This document shows, piece after piece, positions 1 through 9,343 of a stretch of DNA of 64,000 nucleotides. The first letter of the stretch is position 1. Each line of letters starts with the position of its first letter. Under the pieces are notes generated by a model. That model was given only the letters and a program-made list of their open reading frames with translations, was not told where the DNA came from and searched no databases. The DNA comes from DATEKX01 sp963726785 (GTDB taxonomy: Bacteria > Acidobacteriota > Blastocatellia > UBA7656). The stretch covers positions 2,170,001 through 2,234,000 of the forward strand of contig CAVSDJ010000007.1 in assembly GCA_963726785.1 (NCBI GenBank), written 5' to 3'. A program made the position numbers and the translations under genes.

Positions 1-80
1 CTATTAAGAGGGAGCGATGGAAGACGCGCCACCCGGTTTTGTCTCGTTTGCCGGAACACACGAAATATCGGATAACGATC

Positions 81-836
81 ATGAAAGAAGGATTGAAATC
101 AATAGCTCGGCACGCGCTGCCGATGCCGGTTTATGACTGGCTTCGCAGTCGCCGTAATAAATCGCAAGATCGCTTGCCGTTTGGGCAGGTAGACTTAGGC
201 AATCTGCGGCGACTGACTCCTGTCAGCAGTGTGTTTGGATTTGATCGAGGCACACCTGTTGATCGCTACTACATCGAAAACTTTCTCGCCGAAAACGGCG
301 CTGACATCCGAGGCCGCGTATTGGAAGTTGGCGATGATTCTTACACGCGAAGATTCGGCGGCGACCGTGTTACTCAAAGAGATGTGTTGCATGTTTCAGA
401 AGACAATCCGCAAGCTACCATCATAGCCGACCTCGCAAGCGCCGATCACATTCCTTCCGATGCATTCGATTGCATAGTGCTGACGCAGACATTGCACCTG
501 ATCTACGATGTGCGAGCGGCCATTCGGACTTTGTATCGCATACTCAAACCGGGCGGAGTTCTGTTGACGACATTTCCGGGCATCACACAGATTGATCATT
601 TCGATTGGAATGGTTCCTGGTATTGGGCGTTTACTGCGTTGTCAGCCAAACGGATGTTCGGAGAAGTTTTTCCGGCTGCAAATTTCAAAGTCGAAACGCA
701 TGGGAACGTGCTCGCATCAATCGCATTTCTGCACGGGCTTGCTTTTGAAGAACTGCGCGCCGAAGAGCTTGATTATAACGACCCGGATTATCAAGTCATC
801 ATCGCGGTCAGAGCTACGAAGGAGGCCGCATTATGA
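81..836 (+). CDS. SAM-dependent methyltransferase (type 11-like)
   Basis: The protein has a class I methyltransferase core: a glycine-poor motif I (RVLEVGDDSY), an acidic strand, the segment DAFDCIVLTQTLHL and the motif LKPGGVLLTTFPG. It probably methylates a sugar or another small molecule made by the adjacent polysaccharide genes; the substrate is not visible. The frame is open to the window edge, with an alternative TTG at 39; I chose ATG 81 because the residues before it look non-conserved. Its stop overlaps the next start (ATGA), so the two are translationally coupled. Confidence 0.8.
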   Translation: MKEGLKSIARHALPMPVYDWLRSRRNKSQDRLPFGQVDLGNLRRLTPVSSVFGFDRGTPVDRYYIENFLAENGADIRGRVLEVGDDSYTRRFGGDRVTQRDVLHVSEDNPQATIIADLASADHIPSDAFDCIVLTQTLHLIYDVRAAIRTLYRILKPGGVLLTTFPGITQIDHFDWNGSWYWAFTALSAKRMFGEVFPAANFKVETHGNVLASIAFLHGLAFEELRAEELDYNDPDYQVIIAVRATKEAAL

Positions 837-1879
837 GTGCGCCGATTCTGAAAAAGATACGAAGCGCTGGCGCAAGAATCAAAAGACGCCTCTCAAGGCG
901 CTCGCTCATATTGCTTTACCACCGCATAGCAGAGACGGATTCAGACCCTTGGCAGTTGGCCGTTACACCGCAGCATTTCGCCGAGCACCTTCAAGTCTTG
1001 AGTGAATATGATCGCTCGATGCCTCTTCAGAAATTGTCGGCTGCCATGCGAAATGGGACTCTTCCGCGCCGCGCCGTGAGTGTGACTTTTGATGACGGAT
1101 ATGCCGACAATCTGCTTAATGCGAAACCTCTGCTGGAAAAGCACGATGTTCCGGCGACCGTGTTCGTGACGACGGGCTACACGGGAGAGGGTCGCGAGTT
1201 CTGGTGGGACGAACTGGATAGATTATTTCTGCAGCCGGGCCGATTGCCCGACACTCTTCGTTTAAGCGTGCAGGGAAACAACTACAATTGGGAGTTGGGC
1301 GAAGCGGCTGACTATCAGGAAACGTTTTATCATCGCAATCAAGGGTGGAGAGCATGGCAAGAGGCTGATCCGACTGCTCGCCAGTCGGTCTATCGCTCGC
1401 TCTGGCAGTTGATGCATCCGATGCCGGAAAGCGAGCGGCAACCGCTCAGAGCCGAACTGCTGGCATGGGCAGGCGCTGCCCCGTCAGCCAGGCCGACTCA
1501 CCGCGCGCTCTCGCGCGAAGAGATACGCGAGCTTGCGCGAGGAGGGCTGATTGAAGTCGGGTGCCACACGGTGACGCACCCGCAACTTTCCGCGCTTTCG
1601 CGGGCCTCGCAGTGGGATGAGCTGCGCCAAAGTAAGTCTGACCTTGAAGAGATATTGGGAAACCCTGTGACCAGCTTCGCCTACCCATATGGACAGAAGC
1701 GCGATTACACTAGCGAAACGGTTGAGCTGGTTCGCAAGGCAGGTTTCGATTGCGCCTGCACTACTTCAGTCGGAGTTGTCGCCCGCCGCGCCGACCGCTT
1801 TCAGTTACCTCGCGCACAGGTGCAGGACATGGACGGAGAATCATTCGCCCGATTCTTATCCGAATCGATTGGCGATTGA
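833..1879 (+). CDS. Polysaccharide deacetylase (NodB/CE4 family)
   Basis: This is a carbohydrate esterase 4 protein that should remove N- or O-acetyl groups from a surface polysaccharide, using a divalent metal. Motif 1 is TFDDGYADN (the catalytic and metal-binding aspartates), motif 2 is the H-x3-H of GCHTVTHPQLS, and motif 3 is SFAYPYGQ. At 348 aa it fits the exopolysaccharide-associated deacetylases with a long insertion between motifs 1 and 2. It starts at the ATGA overlap with the methyltransferase and lies 13 bp before a glycosyltransferase, so it is part of one operon. Confidence 0.88.
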   Translation: MSAPILKKIRSAGARIKRRLSRRSLILLYHRIAETDSDPWQLAVTPQHFAEHLQVLSEYDRSMPLQKLSAAMRNGTLPRRAVSVTFDDGYADNLLNAKPLLEKHDVPATVFVTTGYTGEGREFWWDELDRLFLQPGRLPDTLRLSVQGNNYNWELGEAADYQETFYHRNQGWRAWQEADPTARQSVYRSLWQLMHPMPESERQPLRAELLAWAGAAPSARPTHRALSREEIRELARGGLIEVGCHTVTHPQLSALSRASQWDELRQSKSDLEEILGNPVTSFAYPYGQKRDYTSETVELVRKAGFDCACTTSVGVVARRADRFQLPRAQVQDMDGESFARFLSESIGD

Positions 1880-1892
1880 GCGACTCTGACAG

Positions 1893-3131
1893 ATGCGAAT
1901 ACTGGTCGTCTCAAATTATTATCCGCCTCACTTCATAGGCGGTTACGAACTCGGCTGCAGGGATGTTGTCGAAGCGCTCAAATCTCGCGGGCATCAGGTC
2001 AGGGTTCTAACCAGCACTTACGGCGTAAACCGCGCGGAGCATTCCGATTCCGTATACAGGTGGTTGGAAACAGACCTTGCGCTCGACATCAAAGACTCTT
2101 CCGAAGATTTGATCAAGGTCGTTAAGAAAGAATCAATCAACCAGCGAGCTTTCAATCGCATTTCTCGCGAATTTTTACCGGACGTGGTTTATGTGTGGAA
2201 TGCGACTCACATCTCCATATCAATCGCCATCAAAGCTCAGCAGGTAGGGCTTGCGGTCTGTTATTTCATTTCCGACCATTGGCTGGCTCGATGGGAGAGT
2301 GACGCTTTGTATTCGATCAAGCATCGCTCTCCGCGCAGGTTCCATCGGCGGCTGATCTGGAAGACGCTCAAATCTTTGCTGAACGCTTCAGGGATTCTGC
2401 CGCGCGTTGACTTGGATTTGAGCCGCGTTCAGTTCGCCAGCCATTTTCTCAAGCGAGCCGCTTTAGAGGCTGACAGGCCCGTACAAAATGCAGAGGTGAT
2501 TCATTGGGGGGTCGATGTAAACCGGTTCCCCTTTAATGAGACGGCGCATAATCCGAGGCGGCTTTTGTACGTCGGGCAGGTCACATTGCTCAAAGGTGTA
2601 CAGACGGTTGTCGAAGCGCTCAAGCTGATAGTCGAGCAGCCGTATTATCGTTCGACGACGCTGACAATTGTCGGTGGCCCGGATTACGATAACCGAATTC
2701 ACAAGCTCGTTTCTTCGCTCGGCCTTGAAGATAACGTCCGATTTACCGGGCTGATTCCGCGCGATCAACTTCCGGCCATCTATCGAGAGCACGACATACT
2801 CTTATTCCCATCAATCTGGGATGAGCCGTTCAGCATAACGCTGCTTGAAGCGATGTCATCCGGGTTAGCCGTTGTGGGAACAAACACGGGTGGCAGTTCT
2901 GAAATCCTTAAAGACGAGATCAATGCATTGGTCTTTGCGAAAGAGGATGCAGAAGCTTGCGCCGGTCAAATAGCGCGACTCATTAAAGACGCAGAGCTTT
3001 TTGAACGAGTCAGGCGAAACGGGCGACGCACGGTTGAAGAGAATTTCAGGCTTGAAGCGATGGTGAATAGAATTGATCTTTCATTAAAGAAGCAGGCCGG
3101 ATTAAGAGAAAGCGCCTCGGTTGAACCATGA
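1893..3131 (+). CDS. Glycosyltransferase family 4
   Basis: This is a retaining GT-B glycosyltransferase. The N-terminal domain has the loop PPHFIGGYELGCRDVVEAL. The C-terminal domain begins near WGVDVNRFPF, continues with LLYVGQVTLLKGV, and carries the nucleotide-sugar signature EPFSITLLEAMSSG with the usual two-glutamate spacing. It should transfer a sugar from a nucleotide donor onto a growing lipid-linked glycan at the cytoplasmic face. Donor and acceptor cannot be read from sequence. It overlaps the next glycosyltransferase by 4 bp. Confidence 0.88.
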   Translation: MRILVVSNYYPPHFIGGYELGCRDVVEALKSRGHQVRVLTSTYGVNRAEHSDSVYRWLETDLALDIKDSSEDLIKVVKKESINQRAFNRISREFLPDVVYVWNATHISISIAIKAQQVGLAVCYFISDHWLARWESDALYSIKHRSPRRFHRRLIWKTLKSLLNASGILPRVDLDLSRVQFASHFLKRAALEADRPVQNAEVIHWGVDVNRFPFNETAHNPRRLLYVGQVTLLKGVQTVVEALKLIVEQPYYRSTTLTIVGGPDYDNRIHKLVSSLGLEDNVRFTGLIPRDQLPAIYREHDILLFPSIWDEPFSITLLEAMSSGLAVVGTNTGGSSEILKDEINALVFAKEDAEACAGQIARLIKDAELFERVRRNGRRTVEENFRLEAMVNRIDLSLKKQAGLRESASVEP

Positions 3132-4339
3132 AAGTGGGAATCTACAACGAGCCGTCGGGTGGCGGCATAGGCGGCTCTGAAATCTCAGTCGCTGTGCTGG
3201 CAGAAGCGCTGTCCGGTCAGCATAAGGTGGAGATCATCCACCACAAGCCGTATATGACCCTTGATCGGCTTGCTGAGATTTCCGATGCCGATTTGAGCAA
3301 GGTGCGGATGCGCTATGTCGAGGTCGAGCCTTATTCGTTTGGCAGCGCACGAACGGTGTGGCGGCGTTACAAAGAAGCGCAAGCGTGGCATGCGGCCTTG
3401 AGCGAACCTTATGACCTCTTCATCAACTTCACGCACGGTTTTCCGCCTTTTTGTCACGCGCGTTGCGGGATGCTCGTTGTCTTATTTCCTTTTCACAACC
3501 GCCCTCACGCAAAGCCGCGCACGCCTCTGTGGAACTATCTGAAGTCTTTTTATCATGAATGGGAATGGCAAGAGCGATTAAGCACTTATCAAATCAAGAC
3601 GACCATCTCCGAGTTCTCGCGCCTGTGGACAAAACGCCGATGGGGAATTGACAGCGAAATCGTTTACCCGCCGGTTGACACTCGTTTTCAGCCCGGAAAT
3701 AAGAAGAACTACATTCTGAGCGTCGGGCGATTCACGGCAACAGGTCACTCGAAGAAGCAATTGGATATGGTAACAGCCTTTGACCAGTTGCAAACTGCTG
3801 CTCGCTCGGGCTGGGAGTACTTCTCGGTCGGAGGAGTCAGCGATGCTACTGAGGATATAGCATACTTCGAGAGCGTGAGCCGCAAGGCGCTTGACCCGAA
3901 AACGCAGGTAATTGCCAACATCGAGCATAACCGCCTGAAAGACCTCTACGAACGATCCAAGATATTTTGGCACGCCGCAGGGTACGGCGAAGGCGACGAG
4001 CGACCGGAGCTTTCAGAGCATTTCGGGATAGCGACGGTCGAGGCTATGTCGGCTGGATGCGTGCCTCTGGTCATCAATAAAGGCGGGCAGCCGGAAACTG
4101 TTCAGCACGGGATCAGCGGATTCGTCTGGGAAAATCTCGGAGAGCTGAAAATGTATACGGAGATGGTGATTAGAGACGAGCACATGCGCGCCCGTCTGGC
4201 AGAGGCCGCCCGCACCCGCGCCGCTTTTTTCAGCCGGGAACAATTCATCAATCGCTTTTTGAGACTCATTAATGAATTGAAGCCGTTAAATAAAAAACAT
4301 CAGGCAAATAAAATTGTTGAAATATCAAATGACTTATGA
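3128..4339 (+). CDS. Glycosyltransferase family 4 (second)
   Basis: This is a second GT-B enzyme of about 403 aa. The N-terminal glycine-rich loop is GGGIGGSEISVAVLAEAL, the domain junction is YPPVDTRFQPG then YILSVGRFTATGHSKKQ, and the donor-binding segment is EHFGIATVEAMSAGCVPLV. It is coupled to the upstream glycosyltransferase through an ATGA overlap and likely adds a different sugar of the same polymer. The 80 bp after its stop separate it from the kinase-like gene. Confidence 0.87.
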   Translation: MKVGIYNEPSGGGIGGSEISVAVLAEALSGQHKVEIIHHKPYMTLDRLAEISDADLSKVRMRYVEVEPYSFGSARTVWRRYKEAQAWHAALSEPYDLFINFTHGFPPFCHARCGMLVVLFPFHNRPHAKPRTPLWNYLKSFYHEWEWQERLSTYQIKTTISEFSRLWTKRRWGIDSEIVYPPVDTRFQPGNKKNYILSVGRFTATGHSKKQLDMVTAFDQLQTAARSGWEYFSVGGVSDATEDIAYFESVSRKALDPKTQVIANIEHNRLKDLYERSKIFWHAAGYGEGDERPELSEHFGIATVEAMSAGCVPLVINKGGQPETVQHGISGFVWENLGELKMYTEMVIRDEHMRARLAEAARTRAAFFSREQFINRFLRLINELKPLNKKHQANKIVEISNDL

Positions 4340-4419
4340 GTATTGGAAGTAGAGAGGATTGCTGCGGGGATCGTGAAATTATGAGGTCAACATACTTAAC
4401 GAAATAGCAATTTGACTCG

Positions 4420-6138
4420 ATGAAAAGGGAGTCGCACTCGCCGCAGCCGACACTGCCGACTGCAGATTTTGCAATGAACAACATGTCTTTGACTGAATCA
4501 AAAGGATCAGCTACGGCTTTTGCAAAAGAGAGACCGAATCTATGGGACTTGCAGTCAATTTCAAGCGTCCTCTATCCCAGGTTTACCATATTAGATCTGC
4601 TTGATCAGTCAGAGGACGGCGCGATTTTCCTGGCTCAGGATGAGAGTGCCAGGTCCGAGGGTCGCGATCTTATAGTCAAGCTAAAGGTACTGTCGGAGCA
4701 GGCTCGGCTTGATCGAAAGAAGCTGGAGTTGTTTTATCTCGAAACTCGCGCGGCGGCAAAACTATCGCATAAGAACATTATAAAGACCTGGGAAGCAGAG
4801 CAGATCGGAAATATTCACTTCTGCAAGATTGAGCACAAGCCTGACTGCGAAAGCCTGCGCAGCCTGCTTGAACTCAAGGCATGGCTGGATACGCAACTTG
4901 CGGCGGCCATCACTCTGCAAATCGCCGAAGCTCTCGATTACGCTTACAGGCAAGGCGTGATGCATTTGAGGTTGCAACCGGAGAGCATCCTTATTGACCC
5001 GGAAGGCACCGCGCTTATTACGGACTTCGGCATCGAAAAGCGCAATGAATTGAGATGGGCGCATCAGGAACGAGCGCGGAGCATGCCCGCGTTTTATTGC
5101 AGCCCTGAACAGGCAAACGGTCAGGATGTTGACGTGCACAGTGACCTTTATTCTCTGGGCATCATTTTGTATGAAATGCTGACAGACCGCGTGCCTTTCG
5201 ATTATCAAAATCCCGACGTCGTCCTGCACAAACACAGAACTCAAATGCCTGAGCCCCCCTATGTATTCCGCTCAGACTTGCCCGCTCCCGTATCAGCAGT
5301 TGTGATGAGCCTGCTTGAGAAGCAGCCAATTAAACGTCCTCAACTCCCTGCGAATTTGCAAGCCGCGTTAAATGGAATTATTCAGAAGCAGAAAATCAGC
5401 CCCGATGTGCCTATATTAGAACTGGAAATTGATGATGGAATGATTTCCGGCGCGGTCGTTGATGAAGACAAAAAGGTCAGCGAACCGCCTCGCCTCGAAT
5501 CCGATTTATCACACTCTGAAGGAAATGAGCCCCTGATTGGATGGGACGATTTTGCACACGCGGAAGATGCCTTGATCTTAGAGCCTGTCGCGCGCGAGCA
5601 AATTGAATCAAGCGTAGCACGACGTGAACGATTTGAACCGCCTACGATAACCGTTATCGAGCCGCCTCTGCATGAATTAATTGAGCATAGCCCCACGGCT
5701 GAAACCACTGCGAAGGTAATTGCCAGCCAACAAGAGAGTCCACGGTCTGCTCCGGCAGAGATGCGGACGAAATTGTTTCTCGGCTTATTAATTATCATCG
5801 TCGCAGCCCTGGCGCTAACCCTGTTTGAGCCTGCCATATCGTTCCGCAGTCAGGGGCCGACAAATTCCCCGCAGGAAGAAGCGACAAAAGAAGGCTCGAC
5901 GGAAGCCGTGCAACCTGCAAAGCCAGCTTTAAACAGTGTTGAAGACCGCGCGCCGCTCGACGACAAAGTAGGCTCTACTCGTTCCGATAAGATACGAACT
6001 TCGAGTCGCGTTCAGGGACGCGCTGCGCTGCGTTATTCCAGGCAAAAACCGATAGTTCGCGCTACGCCGCGTAGATTCAAGAGCAACACCGCCGCACGCG
6101 CTGCAAAGCGCGCCCGAATACGCGCTCGTTATAACTGA
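4420..6138 (+). CDS. Membrane-anchored Ser/Thr kinase-like protein, probable pseudokinase
   Basis: Residues about 55-310 form a Hanks-type kinase fold with a VAIK-like lysine (LIVKLKVL), a DFG motif (TDFGIEK, residues 202-204), an APE-like CSPEQ and DLYSLGIILYEMLTDRVPF. The catalytic loop reads HLRLQPESIL instead of HRDLKPxNIL, so the HRD aspartate, lysine and asparagine are all replaced; phosphotransfer is doubtful. An acidic linker leads to a single membrane segment (LFLGLLIIIVAALAL, about 450-475) and a basic extracytoplasmic tail rich in Arg and Lys. It sits between glycosyltransferases and an ExeA-like ATPase, suggesting a scaffold or regulator of polymer export. An inner ATG at 4477 could be the start. 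Confidence 0.75.
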   Translation: MKRESHSPQPTLPTADFAMNNMSLTESKGSATAFAKERPNLWDLQSISSVLYPRFTILDLLDQSEDGAIFLAQDESARSEGRDLIVKLKVLSEQARLDRKKLELFYLETRAAAKLSHKNIIKTWEAEQIGNIHFCKIEHKPDCESLRSLLELKAWLDTQLAAAITLQIAEALDYAYRQGVMHLRLQPESILIDPEGTALITDFGIEKRNELRWAHQERARSMPAFYCSPEQANGQDVDVHSDLYSLGIILYEMLTDRVPFDYQNPDVVLHKHRTQMPEPPYVFRSDLPAPVSAVVMSLLEKQPIKRPQLPANLQAALNGIIQKQKISPDVPILELEIDDGMISGAVVDEDKKVSEPPRLESDLSHSEGNEPLIGWDDFAHAEDALILEPVAREQIESSVARRERFEPPTITVIEPPLHELIEHSPTAETTAKVIASQQESPRSAPAEMRTKLFLGLLIIIVAALALTLFEPAISFRSQGPTNSPQEEATKEGSTEAVQPAKPALNSVEDRAPLDDKVGSTRSDKIRTSSRVQGRAALRYSRQKPIVRATPRRFKSNTAARAAKRARIRARYN

Positions 6139-6172
6139 AAGATTACAACCGCTTGAACACGGAGATAATTGA

Positions 6173-7069
6173 ATGTACAGAGATTTCTATGGATTCAAAG
6201 AAATACCTTTTGGCTTGACGCCGAATCCCAAATATATTTTCAAGACGGACAGCTATCTTGAGGTAACGGCAAATCTGAGATACTGCATAAGCCATTACAA
6301 GGGTCTTGTAGTCGTGACGGGCGAAGTAGGCACGGGAAAGACAACCACTCTGCGTTCGATGATGCAGCATCTTGGGCATGAAATTCTGGCCGTGTATATG
6401 GTAAATCCATATCTTTCCATATCTGAATTCTACGAACTATTGATCTCCGATTTAAGGCTGGGCCTTTCACCTACCTCGTCAAAGACGCAGATACTGTCGG
6501 CGCTGGCTTGCTTTCTTTCACATCGCCATACAAGAGGGCTGCGAACAGTCCTGATCGCTGACGAAGCGCATGGCCTTTCACCGTCTGTGCTTGAAGAGAT
6601 TCGACTGCTCGCGAATCTGGAAACGAACACCGAGAAACTTTTGCAGGTAATCCTTTGCGGCCAGCCTGAGCTGCGCGAAACATTGAATCAACCAAATCTC
6701 AGACAGCTAAAACAGAGGATTTCATTGCGCTGCTCGATAAAGCCGTTAACTATGGTCGAAGTGATAAAGTACATTCGGTTTCGCTTGAAAACAGCGGGAG
6801 CGGACAGGATGGATATCTTTGATACAAACGCGCTCGATTTGATCGGTCGAGTATCGCTCGGCATACCTCGCGTGATCAATAATATTTGCGACAACGCTTT
6901 GCTTATGGGCTATGCTGACGGACATAAAACAATCTCTAGCGACATCATAGAGGAAGTGATCGTCGCGCTCGACATCACTCCGAATGAGACTACGTCAACC
7001 GACCCGGCAGATTTTAATATGTGGGGGACGTCGCTACATCGCACAGTCGTTGATGGCTCGCAAAACTGA
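6173..7069 (+). CDS. ExeA/XrtA-associated AAA ATPase
   Basis: The start MYRDFYGFKEIPFGLTPNP is the signature N-terminus of ExeA/GspA-type ATPases. The Walker A is GEVGTGKTT and the Walker B is TVLIADEAHGL, followed by LEEIRLLANLET and a sensor region ending near GIPRVINNICDNALL. In many Gram-negative genomes close relatives sit in exopolysaccharide and exosortase loci. Here it follows the kinase-like gene by 34 bp. The family's usual C-terminal peptidoglycan-binding part is absent (298 aa), so it is cytoplasmic. Confidence 0.87.
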   Translation: MYRDFYGFKEIPFGLTPNPKYIFKTDSYLEVTANLRYCISHYKGLVVVTGEVGTGKTTTLRSMMQHLGHEILAVYMVNPYLSISEFYELLISDLRLGLSPTSSKTQILSALACFLSHRHTRGLRTVLIADEAHGLSPSVLEEIRLLANLETNTEKLLQVILCGQPELRETLNQPNLRQLKQRISLRCSIKPLTMVEVIKYIRFRLKTAGADRMDIFDTNALDLIGRVSLGIPRVINNICDNALLMGYADGHKTISSDIIEEVIVALDITPNETTSTDPADFNMWGTSLHRTVVDGSQN

Positions 7070-7479
7070 CCTGTTGATGGGTTGGTTATGCAAACATAAA
7101 GAATTCATTTCTCTGCCTGAGCGTGCTCAGTTGTTATCTTCTGACAATTGAGATCATGTTTTCTTCCCTTGAAATTAATAAATCATAAATTCTTTTCCGA
7201 TTAATCCTGTCATTCTACCGTTTACACGGCTCCGTGCGTAGGATGGCTCTAAAATACATCTCTGGACGGGAAAAAATTCTGTAAATTTGGCGTTAGGGCA
7301 ACCCATTTGCATAGTAAATGGCCGCCACACGAACAGGTTGAAAAAGAGCCGAGTGTCGTAATGAAATTGAATTACCAGCAAAATAGCCGGACGCACAATC
7401 AAGGATTAAATAAAGTTATGAGACACCTCATAGAGTCTTTGTCTCATTAATGCACTCGGGTGAGTGGGAGGAATAGGCT
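7070..7479. other. Intergenic region without a recognised gene
   Basis: These 410 bp separate the polysaccharide operon from the HTH gene. I see no convincing ORF, tRNA or strong palindrome. A purine-rich GGGAGGAATAG just before 7480 is the ribosome-binding site of the next gene, and the AT-rich stretch may hold its promoter. Confidence 0.4.
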
Positions 7480-8718
7480 GTGACAATAAAAGATCGTAGT
7501 TGGCTAGATGTATTACGCAACAATGACACGGAAACATTATGGAGCAAATTATTCAATCTGCTTTCAAGACATTCAGCCGTTAGATTGCTGTACCCGCAAA
7601 AAGAACTCTCAAGCGACAACAAATGGGATATCTATAGCGACCTGACTCAAGGGCTATTCCTGCGCTTGCTAGAGAAAGACAGGTGGCAGCATTACCTTGA
7701 TCTTGGCTATTCGGACGACAGGGTAGAGCAGGAGCTTTTCCGAATCGAAGTACCCAACTTCGTCTCAGAGCTTCAACGCGAGCGGTATCCCGAATCGTAT
7801 CGTTTAGCTCGCCGCATCAGCGACCTGATAAAGACGCGAGCAGAGTTTCGATATTATCCCAATCAAGCTTGGTCTTCGACCAACGCAAAGGCGTCTGGCA
7901 TGCCTCGCGTCACCAACAAGATGGTGCTGAAAGTTTATGGATTGACTTGCTGGCCCGCTGGCAAAGAGGTAAAGCGCAACGCCAACCTCGAACACCTTGT
8001 CAGAGAGGTTGCTGTCAGGACTCGCGATACGAGGCGAACAGGGCGGGGAAGCGGCTCGCAGGTCATCATCTCTAATGAGGAGTTGACGCAGCTAATAGTT
8101 GATATATTTACCGCCGTAGATACTCCATTGACGGTGCGAATGATTCGGGGATTCGTTATGTCGAAGCTGATGATCGAAGACTGCTGGTTTATCTCCTTAG
8201 ATGCTGAGTTGACCTCTGCATCAGAGCACGCCACAGAGCCGCAGAGAGTAGACCTGCCCGACAAGCGCCCCACGCCTTTGGATTCGCTTCTGGCCAAAGA
8301 GATGAAACAACAGATTGAAAACGTTGTCGAATCCCTTTTGAACAAAATGCGCGAAGCCGTCAGGTTTAAGACGATCAGATACTTTAAGCTGATTGACGTG
8401 GTGTGGCACTGCTACTTCAATCCCGCATCGCCCTCACAAACGAAGATAGCGAGGCTTATGGGAATATCGGATTCTCTGGTCAGCCACTATCGGAACATCT
8501 TTGATGATCTGATCCGGGGTTTGCCACTGAGCGTTGATGAGTTCATTCACCTCAACACCGTGCTCGGCAATCGATTGACGACCCTTAAGTCCGAGATGAT
8601 GGTAACAGCTAAGTCCAAGTCGAAAATTGGCGAAGAAAAAACGATTGAGCTTGATGCTCAATTCGCTTCCGCGAAAAGCGCAAGAGCTTTCAGTGTTGCC
8701 GCGTCGGGCAGCTCTTAA
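7480..8718 (+). CDS. Hypothetical protein with sigma-like/HTH C-terminal region
   Basis: I do not recognise a named family. The 412-aa protein is charged and soluble. Residues about 270-340 (LLAKEMKQQIENVVESLL and FKTIRYFKLIDVVWHCYF) followed by SQTKIARLMGISDSLVSHY resemble sigma region 4 or a phage-like helix-turn-helix, so a DNA-binding or transcription role is inferred. The start is GTG with a good GGGAGG site 8 nt upstream. It stands alone with no operon partner. Confidence 0.55.
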   Translation: MTIKDRSWLDVLRNNDTETLWSKLFNLLSRHSAVRLLYPQKELSSDNKWDIYSDLTQGLFLRLLEKDRWQHYLDLGYSDDRVEQELFRIEVPNFVSELQRERYPESYRLARRISDLIKTRAEFRYYPNQAWSSTNAKASGMPRVTNKMVLKVYGLTCWPAGKEVKRNANLEHLVREVAVRTRDTRRTGRGSGSQVIISNEELTQLIVDIFTAVDTPLTVRMIRGFVMSKLMIEDCWFISLDAELTSASEHATEPQRVDLPDKRPTPLDSLLAKEMKQQIENVVESLLNKMREAVRFKTIRYFKLIDVVWHCYFNPASPSQTKIARLMGISDSLVSHYRNIFDDLIRGLPLSVDEFIHLNTVLGNRLTTLKSEMMVTAKSKSKIGEEKTIELDAQFASAKSARAFSVAASGSS

Positions 8719-8770
8719 TATGAGTGATTGGTCAGCGGAAGCCTTGAGGAACCCCCCTGGCGCGACCAAA

Positions 8771-9055
8771 TCAACTCGGCGATCTTTTCGTAGTATTAGC
8801 TGCCCGTGCGCTTTTTCGGGCAGGTTTAACTTTGGCTATCTCAGGATTCTCATTGCTTTGCAAATCCTTTATCTGTTTTGCGACCGCATTCTTAAATCGT
8901 TCGTCTTGAGTCATCCACTTGTTGACTTCTGAGGATTTTATTCTCAACACAAGTGCGGCATATCTGGCCGTGCAGCCCGAAGCAATGAGTTTGATAGCAT
9001 CAAGTTGTATATCAGATAGCTCACTTCCCGAGGGACAATCAGGCTGTCTTCTCAT
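8771..9055 (-). CDS. Small HTH-containing hypothetical protein
   Basis: This is a 94-aa basic protein. The segment LDAIKLIASGCTARYAALVL-R-IKSSEVNKWM reads as a helix-turn-helix like those of small terminase or transposase-associated proteins, and the tail is rich in Lys, Arg and Ser. AAAGGAG lies 5 nt before the ATG, which supports a real gene. It converges on the 7480 gene. The role is unknown; DNA binding is inferred. Confidence 0.6.
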   Translation of the reverse strand: MRRQPDCPSGSELSDIQLDAIKLIASGCTARYAALVLRIKSSEVNKWMTQDERFKNAVAKQIKDLQSNENPEIAKVKPARKSARAANTTKRSPS

Positions 9056-9190
9056 TTATGCTCCTTTAGGGGATGATCTAGAGTTTTTACACTGACCAAG
9101 CTTCATTGTCAACAAACAGCCTATTGCGTCCAGGGTCTATACATTCTCGGCGCAGAGCCATTAAGTTCTAAAATCAGAAACCTGAAGATT

Positions 9191-9282
9191 CACCGCAGAG
9201 ACGCAGAGGACGCAGAGGCGGCGCAGAGTTTATGATAGTTTTTCTCTGCGTAATCTCTGTGTCCTCTGCGTCTCTGCGGTGA
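9191..9282. repeat. Dispersed palindrome (CACCGCAGAGACGCAGAGG type)
   Basis: The left arm starting CACCGCAGAGACGCAGAGG is matched in reverse by the right arm ending CCTCTGCGTCTCTGCGGTG, with a short AT-rich centre. This is a REP/MITE-like intergenic element. It could fold as a long hairpin between the convergent genes and stop transcription. Confidence 0.7.
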
Positions 9283-9343
9283 ACAGGCTTCTTTTTCACA
9301 GAACTATAGAAAATGAATAGACACTGCTGTTGCGTCCTGACCG

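Noticed and set aside
8627..8932. 101-codon plus-strand ORF overlapping the HTH gene end
   Set aside because: It is a shadow of the 7480-8718 gene and of the opposing small gene, with no ribosome-binding site.
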